Shown here piece by piece: positions 8,062 through 16,518 of a stretch of DNA of 64,000 bases (positions are counted from its first letter, which is position 1; each line of letters opens with the position of its first letter). The stretch is from NCBI RefSeq assembly GCF_030378165.1, contig NZ_CP119766.1:682001-746000 (forward strand), given 5' to 3'. The notes beneath the pieces were generated by a model. That model was given only the letters and a program-made list of their open reading frames with translations. It had not been told where the DNA came from and ran no database searches. The stretch is from Flavobacterium panacagri. Lineage in GTDB: Bacteria; Bacteroidota; Bacteroidia; Flavobacteriales; Flavobacteriaceae. Both the position numbers and the translations under genes were made by a program.

Positions 8062-8547
8062 TTATGATGGATCTACTAAGAATAAAGGTTGATCAAATTC
8101 AACTGGAGACATATCGTCAACAAGAATTTTTACAATTTTACCAGAAACTTCAGATTCGATTTCGTTGAATAATTTCATTGCTTCAATTACGCAAAGAACA
8201 TCACCTTTAGATACAGTACTTCCCACTTCTGTGAAAACTGGTTTGTCTGGAGATGGTTTTCTATAGAATGTTCCAATGATTGGAGATTTTATAGTGATAT
8301 ATTTAGAATCGTTAGCAGCTGGTGCTTCTGGAGTTACATTTACAACTGTTGGAGCTGTAACTTGTGGCACTTGTGCTTGAGGTAAAGCTGCCTGAGCAGG
8401 TAATTGCTGTACGTAAGTTGCCTCAGTTACATTTGTTTCTAAAGTTGTTCTGATTGTGATTTTTACATCATCCATTTCTAACTTCACTTCTGCAACGCCC
8501 GAATTTGCAACAAATTTGATTAGGTTTTGAATTTCTTTTAAATCCAT
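8062..8547 (-). CDS. accB: acetyl-CoA carboxylase biotin carboxyl carrier protein
   Basis: 161 residues, a normal BCCP length. The N-terminal helical part ([13 protein letters not shown]) is followed by an Ala/Pro/Gln-rich mobile linker (about 48-80). The C-terminal biotinyl domain has the biotin attachment site [11 protein letters not shown] with Lys125; AMKL replaces the usual AMKM, a tolerated variant. The protein carries carboxybiotin between AccC and the carboxyltransferase. It lies 23 bases after fabH and is probably co-transcribed. Confidence 0.96.
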   Translation of the reverse strand: MDLKEIQNLIKFVANSGVAEVKLEMDDVKITIRTTLETNVTEATYVQQLPAQAALPQAQVPQVTAPTVVNVTPEAPAANDSKYITIKSPIIGTFYRKPSPDKPVFTEVGSTVSKGDVLCVIEAMKLFNEIESEVSGKIVKILVDDMSPVEFDQPLFLVDPS

Positions 8548-8570
8548 AATGATTCGTTTTTAGTTTTAAT

Positions 8571-9569
8571 TTAATTCTTATCGTAAGCCCATTTTAAATA
8601 GATAGATCCCCAAGTGAATCCACCACCAAAAGCGGCAAAAATAACATTATCTCCTTTTTTAAGCTTATGCTCAAAATCTGCTAATACTAATGGTAGAGTT
8701 CCAGAAGTAGTATTACCATATCTTTCGATGTTTACCAACACTTTAGAATCGTCCAATTCTAATCTGCCTGCAGTAGCATCAATAATACGTTTGTTCGCTT
8801 GATGCGGCACCAAGAAGTCAACATCTTGATTAGTCAAATTGTTTCTTTGTAAGATCAATTCGCTTGCATCAGCCATATTAGTAACAGCATATTTGAAAAC
8901 AGTTTTCCCGTCTTGCATAATATTGTGCTGTCTGTTTTTTACAGTTTCTTCGCTAGGCGGAATCAAAGAACCTCCCGCAGGGATTTTAAGAAAATCGCGT
9001 CCTACACCATCACTTCTTAAATATTCGTCCTGTAAGCCTAAGCCTTCATAATTTGGTTCAAAAAGAACAGCACCTGCTCCATCTCCAAAAATAATACAAG
9101 TCGCTCTATCTGTATAATCTACAATTGACGACATTTTATCAGCACCAATTAGCAGCACTTTTTTGTAACGTCCAGATTGTACATAAGCTGCCGCAGTTGA
9201 CATTCCGTATAAGAAACTTGAACAAGCTGCTTGTAAATCGTAGGCAAATGCATTTGTAGCGCCAATTTCTGTAGCAACAAATACTCCTGTAGAAGCCACC
9301 ATCATATCTGGTGTTGCCGTTGCCATGATAACCATATCAATCTCTAAAGGATCAATATTTGCTTTTGCAATTAAATCTTGTGCTGCTTTTATAGCAAGGT
9401 AAGATGTTCCTTTATCAGCATCTTTTAGAATTCTTCTTTCTTTAATTCCTGTTCGAGTAGTAATCCACTCGTCATTGGTATCAACCATTGTTTCTAACAC
9501 TTTGTTGGTAAGAACAAAGTCAGGAACATAAGCTCCAACAGCGGTAATTGCGGCTGTGATTGTATTCAT
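8571..9569 (-). CDS. fabH: beta-ketoacyl-ACP synthase III
   Basis: 332 residues, full length. The thiolase-fold active site is intact: Cys116 in QAACSSFLYG, His256 in VPHQANKRI and Asn286 in RYGNTTSGT. The N-terminal DEWITTRTGIKERR motif is also characteristic. FabH condenses an acyl-CoA starter with malonyl-ACP. Its position ahead of accB and accC groups initiation of fatty-acid synthesis with malonyl-CoA supply. The rpmF terminator at 9693-9721 lies just upstream, so fabH probably has its own promoter or depends on read-through. Confidence 0.95.
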   Translation of the reverse strand: MNTITAAITAVGAYVPDFVLTNKVLETMVDTNDEWITTRTGIKERRILKDADKGTSYLAIKAAQDLIAKANIDPLEIDMVIMATATPDMMVASTGVFVATEIGATNAFAYDLQAACSSFLYGMSTAAAYVQSGRYKKVLLIGADKMSSIVDYTDRATCIIFGDGAGAVLFEPNYEGLGLQDEYLRSDGVGRDFLKIPAGGSLIPPSEETVKNRQHNIMQDGKTVFKYAVTNMADASELILQRNNLTNQDVDFLVPHQANKRIIDATAGRLELDDSKVLVNIERYGNTTSGTLPLVLADFEHKLKKGDNVIFAAFGGGFTWGSIYLKWAYDKN

Positions 9570-9692
9570 TATATTCTATTATTTCCTCTCAAATTATGAT
9601 TAATTTGAAAAATTTTTAAAAGACTCGAAAATTACAAAAAAAAACGTAACGAATTTGTCTATATTTTCCTAAAAAACGAAAATTATAACCAA

Positions 9693-9721
9693 CAAAAAAA
9701 ACTCTCACTATGTGAGAGTTC
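9693..9721 (-). terminator. terminator after rpmF
   Basis: Stem aactctca / tgagagtt. On the minus strand it is followed by a T-run of eight. It lies 23 bases beyond the rpmF stop and upstream of fabH. Confidence 0.8.
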
Positions 9722-9743
9722 CAGTATAATTTACAAAAACGTA

Positions 9744-9938
9744 TTAAGCAACCGCTTCAGATTTATCGATAACAACTTGCCCTCTGTAGTACATTTTACC
9801 TTCATGCCAGTAAGCTCTGTGGTATAAATGTGCTTCTCCAGTAATTGGACATGTAGCGATTTGAGCTACAGTAGCTTTATAATGTGTTCTTCTCTTATCT
9901 CTTCTTGTTTTCGAGGTCTTTCTCTTAGGATGTGCCAT
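9744..9938 (-). CDS. rpmF: 50S ribosomal protein L32
   Basis: 64 residues beginning [20 protein letters not shown], which is diagnostic for L32. The usual C-terminal part [20 protein letters not shown] follows. It lies 9 bases after the DUF177 gene, a pairing seen in many bacteria, and a terminator closes the unit. Confidence 0.97.
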
Positions 9939-9947
9939 TTTACTATA

Positions 9948-10490
9948 TTATTTATCCGTTAATAGTTTCTTTAATTTTTCCCAACGCGGGTCAATATCTT
10001 CTTCTTTGTTACTCTCTTCCTTTTGTTCTTTTACACTCAATTCATTCAATTTAGTTAAAGCTTCCGTTTGCAGACTTCCATCTTTAACTCCTGGATGAAT
10101 TCTTTTTTGAGGTACAGAAAGCGCGATCATTTCATAAATATACTGCGCAATATCTATCTCATGTTCACCATGTGGTAAAATCAACAATTCTTCATTATCA
10201 TTATTGAACTCATCTCCAAAGCGAACAATTAACTTCATTTTTCCCTTTATAGGTAAATCAAAATCTTCGCCTGTTAGATCACAAGGCACATTTACTGTTC
10301 CTTTATGTTTGAATTCTAACTCTAACATAGTACTCTTCTTTTCGAAAAGCAACTTGACTTTAATATCTGAACTTTGAAACTCTTCATAATCAAAATTCTT
10401 AAAAAAATCATTATTTATCTGATACTCAAAATGGTGTTTTCCTAGTTTTAATCCTACGAAAGGAATTAAAAATTCTTTTGTTTTGCTCAT
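9948..10490 (-). CDS. DUF177 / YceD family protein
   Basis: A 180-residue protein. The central CDLTGEDFDLPI stretch and the later LPHGEHEIDIAQYIYEMIALSVPQKRIHPG are the recognisable DUF177 signature region. The family is linked to large-subunit rRNA metabolism because of its constant pairing with rpmF, as here. The C-terminus is acidic and ends in DPRWEKLKKLLTDK. A Bacteroidota -7 box lies about 55 bases upstream. Confidence 0.93.
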   Translation of the reverse strand: MSKTKEFLIPFVGLKLGKHHFEYQINNDFFKNFDYEEFQSSDIKVKLLFEKKSTMLELEFKHKGTVNVPCDLTGEDFDLPIKGKMKLIVRFGDEFNNDNEELLILPHGEHEIDIAQYIYEMIALSVPQKRIHPGVKDGSLQTEALTKLNELSVKEQKEESNKEEDIDPRWEKLKKLLTDK

Positions 10491-10544
10491 TTCAACATCA
10501 ATTTGAACAATTCAGTTCTAAAACTAGATATCTGAATTGGGGTG

Positions 10545-10552
10545 CAAAGATA
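10545..10552 (-). promoter_or_regulatory. -7 box of the DUF177-rpmF promoter
   Basis: Minus strand TATCTTTG, a full match to the Bacteroidota -7 consensus TAnnTTTG. No clear TTG -33 element is seen at the usual distance. Predicted leader is about 50 bases. Confidence 0.55.
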
Positions 10553-10595
10553 TAAAATTATTATAAATCTAATAATCTTATTCACCTTTTTTTGT

Positions 10596-11645
10596 TTATA
10601 ACTGTTTTTCTTTTATTTTAAGAGGTTTTTGGCTAATCTCCTCATACTGATTACGCGAGCGAAAAATATCGATCGCAAGATAGACTGCTTCTTTAAACGA
10701 ATTGTAATCTGCCATATCTTTTCCAGCAATATCGTAAGCTGTTCCATGATCTGGAGATGTTCTTACTTTATCTAAACCTGCTGTATAATTGACTCCTTTT
10801 CCAAAAGACAAGGTTTTAAACGGAATTAATCCTTGATCGTGATACATGGCTACGATAGCATCATATTTCTCGTACTGACCACTTCCAAAAAAACCATCCG
10901 CCGGAAATGGCCCAAAAACCATTGTTCCTGAATCGAATATTTTCTTTAATGTTGGTTTTAAAACCAAATCATCTTCTTTTCCAATCACACCACCATCTCC
11001 AGCATGCGGATTCAATCCTAAAACTGCTATTTTCGGTTTAACAATACTAAAATCCTGAATCAAAGATTTTCTGATCGTTTCTATTTTTTTAGTAATTAAT
11101 TCTTCTGTTAAATGAGAAGCCACTTCATTTAAAGGCACATGATCTGTTATCAATCCTACCCTTAAATTATCCTGCACCATCATCATCAGTGCATTTCCTT
11201 CTAATTGCTGATCCAGATAATCAGTATGTCCTGGAAATTTAAAATCTTCCGATTGTATATTGTATTTATTTATTGGCGCTGTGACCAACACATCAATTTC
11301 ACCTTCTTTCAATGCTTTCGTTGCGGCAACGAATGATTTGATCGCATATTCTCCAATCTTTGGATCATTGGTTCCTAAATTAATATCTACTCCTTCTCTC
11401 CAAAGATTTAAGACATTTACTTTTCCAGGAATAACCTGCTCCAGCTTATCAACTCCATGAAATTGAACTGTAGAAGCAAAACTTTTTCTAACAAAAGAAA
11501 GAATTTTAGCATTTGCAAAAATAACCGGCGTGCATAATTCTAACATACGAGAATCTTCGAATGTTTTCAATATAACTTCGCTTCCAATACCGTTTAAATC
11601 TCCTACTGAAATTCCAACAATTATATTTTCTGCTTTTTTATTCAT
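10596..11645 (-). CDS. pdxA: 4-hydroxythreonine-4-phosphate dehydrogenase
   Basis: I start the gene at the ATG at 11645 (MNKKAENIIVGISVGDLNGIGSE, with the PdxA N-terminal G-D-x-N/A-G-I-G motif), giving 349 residues. The frame stays open upstream to 11798, but that extension would overlap ribE and lacks family similarity. Metal-ligand regions are visible in FPGHTDYL, LNPHAGDGG and AMYHDQGLIPFK. The enzyme oxidises 4-phosphohydroxy-threonine in DXP-dependent pyridoxal phosphate synthesis. It is divergent from ribE with only 57 bases between them. Confidence 0.95.
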   Translation of the reverse strand: MNKKAENIIVGISVGDLNGIGSEVILKTFEDSRMLELCTPVIFANAKILSFVRKSFASTVQFHGVDKLEQVIPGKVNVLNLWREGVDINLGTNDPKIGEYAIKSFVAATKALKEGEIDVLVTAPINKYNIQSEDFKFPGHTDYLDQQLEGNALMMMVQDNLRVGLITDHVPLNEVASHLTEELITKKIETIRKSLIQDFSIVKPKIAVLGLNPHAGDGGVIGKEDDLVLKPTLKKIFDSGTMVFGPFPADGFFGSGQYEKYDAIVAMYHDQGLIPFKTLSFGKGVNYTAGLDKVRTSPDHGTAYDIAGKDMADYNSFKEAVYLAIDIFRSRNQYEEISQKPLKIKEKQL

Positions 11646-11665
11646 GAGCTCAGTGTATTTATTAC

Positions 11666-11686
11666 TAATTTTGATGTGCAAATTTA
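11666..11686. promoter_or_regulatory. two opposed -7 boxes between pdxA and ribE
   Basis: Plus-strand TAATTTTG at 11666-11673 points to ribE and minus-strand TAAATTTG at 11679-11686 points to pdxA. Both fit TAnnTTTG and are only 5 bp apart, so each start site would fall in or beside the opposite box. No ideal TTG is found for either. Confidence 0.5.
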
Positions 11687-11702
11687 GTAAAATAAAACCA
11701 CA

Positions 11703-12293
11703 ATGTTCACAGGAATTATAGAAACACTCGGCAGGATCCACGAAATTCAGAAAGATCAAAACAATCTTCATATAACAGTTGACTCTTCGATAACACACGA
11801 ATTAAAAATAGATCAAAGCGTTTCGCATAACGGAATCTGTCTTACAGTAGTAGCCATTAAAGATTCTCTTTATACTGTAACGGCTATTGACGAAACGATC
11901 TTAAAAACTAATATTGGCGATTGGAAGGTTGACGATATCGTTAATTTAGAAAGAGGAATGAAGCTGGGCGATCGTCTGGACGGACATATTGTACAAGGTC
12001 ACGTAGACCAAACCGGAACCTGCATTAAAATCGAAGAAGCAAACGGAAGCTGGAATTATACTTTTGAATACAACAAAGACCTAAACAACATTACTATCGA
12101 AAAAGGTTCAATTACTGTAAACGGAGTAAGTTTAACCGTTGTTAATTCTAAAACAAATGAATTTAGTGTTTCCATTATCCCTTATACTTTTGAACACACT
12201 AACTTTAAAGATTTCAAAGTTGGAACAAAAATCAACCTTGAATTTGATGTAGTTGGGAAATACATTTCAAGACTGTATTCAATCAACAAATAA
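11703..12293 (+). CDS. ribE: riboflavin synthase, alpha subunit
   Basis: 196 residues starting MFTGIIETLG, the invariant lumazine-synthase-partner start. The two homologous beta-barrel halves are evident, each with a G-I-C/V-S-L-T-V segment: HNGICLTVV near residue 40 and VNGVSLTVV near residue 140. The linking region contains the DGHIVQGHVDQTG motif. The enzyme dismutates two 6,7-dimethyl-8-ribityllumazine molecules to riboflavin. It is monocistronic, ending at a terminator. Confidence 0.96.
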   Translation: MFTGIIETLGRIHEIQKDQNNLHITVDSSITHELKIDQSVSHNGICLTVVAIKDSLYTVTAIDETILKTNIGDWKVDDIVNLERGMKLGDRLDGHIVQGHVDQTGTCIKIEEANGSWNYTFEYNKDLNNITIEKGSITVNGVSLTVVNSKTNEFSVSIIPYTFEHTNFKDFKVGTKINLEFDVVGKYISRLYSINK

Positions 12294-12308
12294 GATATTT
12301 TTTCTCCA

Positions 12309-12345
12309 CAAAAAAAGCTTCAAATTAATTTGAAGCTTTTTTTGT
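12309..12345. terminator. bidirectional terminator of ribE and the small membrane protein
   Basis: A palindromic stem of at least 12 bp (aagcttcaaatt / aatttgaagctt) flanked by an A-run and a T-run. Its right half contains the last codons and the stop of the minus-strand 89-residue gene. Confidence 0.9.
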
Positions 12346-12594
12346 TTGGTTTCTATAAATTACGGTAGCTCCTAAAGCTAAACCGCCAATTAACAACATC
12401 ATTATATTCTGATCGATTGGCAAACGCTCACCTCCGCCTCCTATTCCGTCGTCATCTAGATCATCAGTAGCATTTTCAGAACCTGCATTACGAGCCGACG
12501 CACCTGGAGGTGGCGGATTATTGTAAGCAGATACAATCGAAATGTTTAATAGTATTAATGCAAATGCTAAAAATGGGGCTTTTAGATTTTTCAT
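12325..12594 (-). CDS. small two-segment membrane protein, function unknown
   Basis: 89 residues. A signal-peptide-like segment (MKNLKAPFLAFALILLNISIVSA) is followed by a Pro/Gly/Asp-rich exposed part (PPPPGAS, DDLDDDGIGGGGE), the motif LPIDQNI, a C-terminal membrane helix (MMLLIGGLALGATVIY) and a basic tail. PID followed by a terminal helix is common in small Bacteroidota envelope proteins. The last codons lie inside the terminator hairpin. A full promoter is visible 99-128 bases upstream. Confidence 0.8.
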   Translation of the reverse strand: MKNLKAPFLAFALILLNISIVSAYNNPPPPGASARNAGSENATDDLDDDGIGGGGERLPIDQNIMMLLIGGLALGATVIYRNQTKKASN

Positions 12595-12692
12595 AAATTC
12601 AAACTGTTACTTGGAGCAGGCTTATAATTATTTTACAAACTTATTTAAATAGAAATTTCGTACAAATTGCATTTTACCTGCAAAATCTTCGA

Positions 12693-12722
12693 CAAAAGTA
12701 GAAGTTTTTTAAACAAAAGCAA
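12693..12722 (-). promoter_or_regulatory. promoter of the 89-residue membrane protein
   Basis: Minus strand TTG (12722-12720), a 19-bp spacer, then TACTTTTG (12700-12693), which fits the Bacteroidota TTG-N17..23-TAnnTTTG promoter. Predicted leader is about 90 bases. Confidence 0.7.
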
Positions 12723-12975
12723 CTTTTAAAACAAAAAACATCCAACAAATTTTAACATTTTCTCTCTTAACCATCTCAATCCCTTTCAGAAAACGTTGTA
12801 GACCATAAAAACCTCATTTTCACGACTCTCTACAAATTTTATTTCGTTATAAGAAATTCCTGATTTAAAAAAAAAAACTCTCTTTGTATCTAAAATGAAA
12901 TCTCTTTTTTTAAATTACGAAATAAATTGTTTTTTGGATCTTTCACAGTCCATTTTCCATGCATTTTATCAAAAT
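12723..12975. other. AT-rich intergenic stretch
   Basis: The part of the 381-base gap upstream of the promoter. It contains poly-A and poly-T tracts (for example 12868-12878). I see no reading frame, RNA gene or long repeat in it. Confidence 0.5.
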
Positions 12976-13395
12976 TCAAATACTCAAAAGCATAATAGCT
13001 CCTTCAATTCTAGCCACACACACTTCTAATTCCTTCTCAATTTGCTTACTCCAAAATCTTAAAACCGTCCAATCTTCTGAAACAAGAAAAGCATTCACTT
13101 CTTGATCTCTTTTTATATTTCTTTCAATTTTAGGAATCCAATAGTCACGATTGGATTTAATTCGCAATTGCTGCGTTTCCCAATCTTTTCCATGAAAAAA
13201 TTCGCTGTCGACAAAAATCGCAAGTTTGTATTTAGCAAAAGTTATATCAGGCCGGCCAAACACTTTTTTATTATTCTTCCGATATCGATGCCCGAGATTC
13301 CATAAAGCTTGGGCAAGCCGTACCTCGCCCTTTGTTCCAGTGCTTTTTATGGCCTGCATATTCTTACTCCTTTGAGGAGGAGTTAAATTATCCAT
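12976..13395 (-). CDS. vsr: Vsr-type very short patch repair endonuclease
   Basis: I start at the ATG at 13395 (MDNLTPPQRSKNMQAIKSTGTKGE), giving 139 residues. The longer open frame to 13479 would run into the tRNA terminator. The PPQRSKNM...I-K-x-T-x-T-K-x-E start, FGRPDITF and VDSEFFHGKDWE with the later ERNIKRDQEVN and VLRFWSKQI fit the Vsr/PD-(D/E)XK fold that nicks T:G mismatches. The zinc-binding cysteines of E. coli Vsr (around FVDGCFWHGHxC) are replaced here (VDSEFFHGKDWE). No cytosine methyltransferase gene is nearby, so this is an orphan copy. Confidence 0.85.
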   Translation of the reverse strand: MDNLTPPQRSKNMQAIKSTGTKGEVRLAQALWNLGHRYRKNNKKVFGRPDITFAKYKLAIFVDSEFFHGKDWETQQLRIKSNRDYWIPKIERNIKRDQEVNAFLVSEDWTVLRFWSKQIEKELEVCVARIEGAIMLLSI

Positions 13396-13480
13396 CTTAA
13401 GATTAAATTTGTTTCTGATAGATAAAGTTACATTATTTTTAAGGAAAGGAGATTTTATTTTGAAAACATCCAAAAACAAA

Positions 13481-13508
13481 AAAGCCTCTACATTTCTGTA
13501 AAGGCTTT
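13481..13508 (-). terminator. terminator of tRNA(CAU)
   Basis: Stem aaagcct / aggcttt with extra paired bases. On the minus strand it is followed by tttttt, 18 bases beyond the tRNA 3' end. Confidence 0.75.
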
Positions 13509-13525
13509 CTGTTTCTAAATAAAAG

Positions 13526-13599
13526 TGGTCCCACCTGGGCTCGAACCAGGGACCACCTGATTATGAGTCAGGTGCTCTAACCAGCTGAGCTATAGGACC
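13526..13599 (-). tRNA. tRNA with CAU anticodon (Met or Ile2)
   Basis: A 74-nt cloverleaf on the minus strand. The acceptor stem is GGTCCTA/TGGGACC with discriminator A, the D-arm GCTCAGCTGGTTAGAGC, the anticodon stem CCTGA-TCAGG with loop CTCATAA (CAU at 13565-13563), and the T-arm has GGTTCGAGCC. CCA is not encoded. Position 1 is paired G-C, so it is not initiator tRNA. Whether it is elongator Met or the lysidine-modified Ile2 tRNA cannot be settled by reading alone. Confidence 0.95.
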
Positions 13600-13745
13600 G
13601 GTTTAGAGGATGCAATATTACTACTATTTTTCATTCACTCCAAATATTTTAAGACATCATTTGAATTTAATTTTAAAACTTTTGTTGAATCCGAAAAACG
13701 AAATTGATTTTCAACATCTTATTTAAAAATTAAAATGACATTTTT

Positions 13746-14150
13746 TTATTTTATTTCTTGGCAAAGCTCCACTAAAACACCATTTGTGTTCTTTGGATGC
13801 AGAAAAACGACTAGTTTATTATCGGCTCCTTTCTTCGGAACTTCATTGATCAGTACAAAACCTTCCTTTTTCAATCGGGTGATTTCTGCTTCGATATCAT
13901 CAACATCAAAAGCGATATGATGAATTCCTTCTCCTTTTTTTTCTAGAAATTTAGCAATCGGACTTTCGGGATTGGTCGCCACCAAAAGTTCGATCTTATT
14001 GTTTCCTGTCTGAAAAAAAGAAGTCAGCACTCCTTCGCTTTCTACGGCTTCCATTTTATAAGATGGAACGCCAAGCATTTTTTCGAACAAAACATTGGCG
14101 TCGTCAATGTTTTTTACTGCAATCCCGATATGTTCAATCTTATTTACCAT
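13746..14150 (-). CDS. mce: methylmalonyl-CoA epimerase
   Basis: 134 residues of the VOC/glyoxalase fold, built from two beta-alpha-beta-beta-beta modules. The first begins KIEHIGIAVKNID with the metal-ligand His. The second holds GIHHIAFDVDDIEAE, and the third ligand Glu is in VLVELCQ. The enzyme interconverts (R)- and (S)-methylmalonyl-CoA between propionyl-CoA carboxylase and the mutase. No mutase gene is in the window. It lies 10 bases downstream of the 785-residue gene and may be co-transcribed with it. Confidence 0.93.
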   Translation of the reverse strand: MVNKIEHIGIAVKNIDDANVLFEKMLGVPSYKMEAVESEGVLTSFFQTGNNKIELLVATNPESPIAKFLEKKGEGIHHIAFDVDDIEAEITRLKKEGFVLINEVPKKGADNKLVVFLHPKNTNGVLVELCQEIK

Positions 14151-14160
14151 CGTTTCAAAT

Positions 14161-16518
14161 TTATTGATTCACATACGTATTAAAATAACCGCATTCCGCA
14201 ATTACATCCTGATAATATTTAGTATCTGAATAGTCTTTTTTCAAAGCCTTGAATGAGTTCCAAGCTATAAAATTAACCTTATCATCTTGAATTTCCCAAT
14301 AACTATTTATCGCGCTATATTTTTTGTTGTAATAATCATTACGTTCACATTTCGAAATCAGATACAAACATTTTGCTTTTTGTTCTTTGTTGGATGCCGC
14401 TTCAAAAGCTTTTTGATAATACATTTTTGAAACCGAATTATTAGTAATCATTTCTTTCATCGGATTTCTAAACGAATAAGGACTCGATCCGTAACCTACA
14501 ATACTAATTTCGTAAAATGTTCTTCCGTTTCCAAAATGAGAGATATTATAAAATGCATTTCCAAGCAAAAGACTGTTGGTATAAACATCTTCTTTCTTTG
14601 CTAACTTATCCTGCATTTCTTTTATGGTTGTCAAGAAATCCATATAAGTGTATTTTCTTTTTTGATAAGCGACATGATCACAATCGTGGCAATCTTTAAT
14701 GCTTCCGTTAAACGGATTTCCTAAAAACTTATAATATTGAACTGAGTCGGCTTGTTTCATAAACTCAATTGCCTCTGGGATTTTATTTTTGAAAGTAGCT
14801 TGAACTGCTTGAAAATTATTAATGTCTTTTAATTTCAAACTATAAATCCCAGCACCAATTTTCTCGATTTCGGTTTTATTCGATTTCTCCATAAAACTTT
14901 TCATAGCCAATAAATCTTTTTCATTATCATAAAATGTGTTTCCACTATTCCAATAACTATAAGGCGATTCACTAAACAATTCCGTCATTACAGGATTTGA
15001 TTTTGATTTGTATAAAGCAGCCAAATAGTTTTTACTCCATTGCGAAGCATTTTGATAACGGAATTCACTTCCTTTATACGTTTTTGGCAATTCAAAATAA
15101 AGCCAGTTCAAATCGGCTAAAACGGTTTTGACATTACTATCATCCAATTTATCTATTTTGCTCATATTATTTACAAAACGAAGCAATCTGATTTGATAAC
15201 GCGCCAACTCCGTTTTCGGAAGTGTTTTTTCTGCTTTAGTATAATTTTTATCTGCATTAGTATAATCTCCTTTTAAAGTCTGAAGATAACCAATCGCAAT
15301 ATCCCACAAATACGGTCTCTGCGTATTTCCTGCAGCCGAAATTTTAGCAATTAAATCTAAAGCACTATTATCAATTTTTGATTTGTTTTCAGTTTTGTTT
15401 TCGGCAATACTCTGTGGTCTTCTCGGCTGGTCTTGACTTCCATCCTTTTGAAACGAATTATTGATTTTTTGTTCTAATGAATTTACCAAACGAGTTCCTA
15501 AATAATTTAAATGCTCGCTTTTTGGATCTATTTCATAAATCTTTTCAATGGCTTGTTTTTCATCTTTATAATAACCGTGAATGGCCCAAAGCGCCGCTTT
15601 TTCATTATTATTTTTCGCCATTGCTAAAGCTTTTGTCCAATCGGATTCGTTTTTCGGTCGAAAACTATATGCTGTTACCACACGCAATTCTGGACATTTA
15701 TCAAAAACCTGCGCATACAAATAATTCGAAACCGCATATTTTTTCTGCTTAAAATTGATTCCCGCTACATAAGCCAAAGCACGATAATACAAAGTATTTT
15801 TGGCAACAGAACTCTCTGTTTTATTAAAAAAGTCAATCGCTTTTTGTTTGTCATTGCTATAAAAACGAGCTTTCATGGTTAAAAACCAATATCTGTTTTT
15901 CAAGAAAGGATCAGACATCGTATTATATACATTTTCGATTGACTGAATCATTTTGGCATCCTTGAACGTTTTCTCCACAACTGGATCATAACTCCAATAA
16001 TCTTGACCAATAGATACCGTTTCTATTTTTTGAGCCAAATACAAAAACTCGACAAAGTTTTTAATTTTATCATCTTTCAAATTGATCTTTTTTCCCCATT
16101 TTAGAGAGCTCTTATTCTCTTTCTTGGTTTTATAAAACACATGAAGATCTTCAATTTCTTCTTTGTTTTTGATTGTATTTTTATCATCAGAATAATAGCT
16201 TGGGCGCTCATCTCCGATCAAGAAATAATTTACCGTCGTTGTATCAGCCTTTCCTTTAAGATAATCGGCCCAATCTGATTTTATGTTTTTATTGAAACGA
16301 GAATTGTGCTGCGTATCAAAACCAATTCCGTAAAAAATTCCGCCTGATAAAAATAAAGGCGAATAGGATTTGTCTGCAAAAGTTTCAGGCGTAAAATTAG
16401 AATTGTAGCCAAAGAAATCCCAATCGTCTCCGCCAGCGCAGGCATAAATGATTCCGTATATCGAAAGTAAAGCAAGGCTAAAACTTAGAAATAACTTGTT
16501 CAAAAATATTCTTTTCAT
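14161..16518 (-). CDS. large secreted protein with TPR-like helical repeats, function unknown
   Basis: 785 residues. The N-terminal hydrophobic segment (FLSFSLALLSIYGIIYACAGG) has a Cys at the cleavage point. IYAC is a poor lipobox, so lipoprotein status is uncertain. The signature CAGGDDWDFFGYNSNFTPE follows directly. The body is rich in Tyr, Lys and Asn with helical pairs such as NTLYYRALAYVAGINFKQK and GYLQTLKGDYTNADKNY, compatible with TPR repeats. The first 41 bases overlap the 3' end of the upstream 334-residue lipoprotein gene, so the two are translationally coupled. I do not recognise a function. Confidence 0.8.
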   Translation of the reverse strand: MKRIFLNKLFLSFSLALLSIYGIIYACAGGDDWDFFGYNSNFTPETFADKSYSPLFLSGGIFYGIGFDTQHNSRFNKNIKSDWADYLKGKADTTTVNYFLIGDERPSYYSDDKNTIKNKEEIEDLHVFYKTKKENKSSLKWGKKINLKDDKIKNFVEFLYLAQKIETVSIGQDYWSYDPVVEKTFKDAKMIQSIENVYNTMSDPFLKNRYWFLTMKARFYSNDKQKAIDFFNKTESSVAKNTLYYRALAYVAGINFKQKKYAVSNYLYAQVFDKCPELRVVTAYSFRPKNESDWTKALAMAKNNNEKAALWAIHGYYKDEKQAIEKIYEIDPKSEHLNYLGTRLVNSLEQKINNSFQKDGSQDQPRRPQSIAENKTENKSKIDNSALDLIAKISAAGNTQRPYLWDIAIGYLQTLKGDYTNADKNYTKAEKTLPKTELARYQIRLLRFVNNMSKIDKLDDSNVKTVLADLNWLYFELPKTYKGSEFRYQNASQWSKNYLAALYKSKSNPVMTELFSESPYSYWNSGNTFYDNEKDLLAMKSFMEKSNKTEIEKIGAGIYSLKLKDINNFQAVQATFKNKIPEAIEFMKQADSVQYYKFLGNPFNGSIKDCHDCDHVAYQKRKYTYMDFLTTIKEMQDKLAKKEDVYTNSLLLGNAFYNISHFGNGRTFYEISIVGYGSSPYSFRNPMKEMITNNSVSKMYYQKAFEAASNKEQKAKCLYLISKCERNDYYNKKYSAINSYWEIQDDKVNFIAWNSFKALKKDYSDTKYYQDVIAECGYFNTYVNQ

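Noticed and set aside
11646..11798. 51-residue N-terminal extension of pdxA
   Set aside because: It would overlap ribE on the opposite strand, contains both promoter boxes, and precedes the standard PdxA start at 11645.
13396..13479. 28-residue N-terminal extension of vsr
   Set aside because: Its upstream end reaches the tRNA terminator hairpin, and the conserved Vsr start (PPQRSKNM) follows the ATG at 13395.
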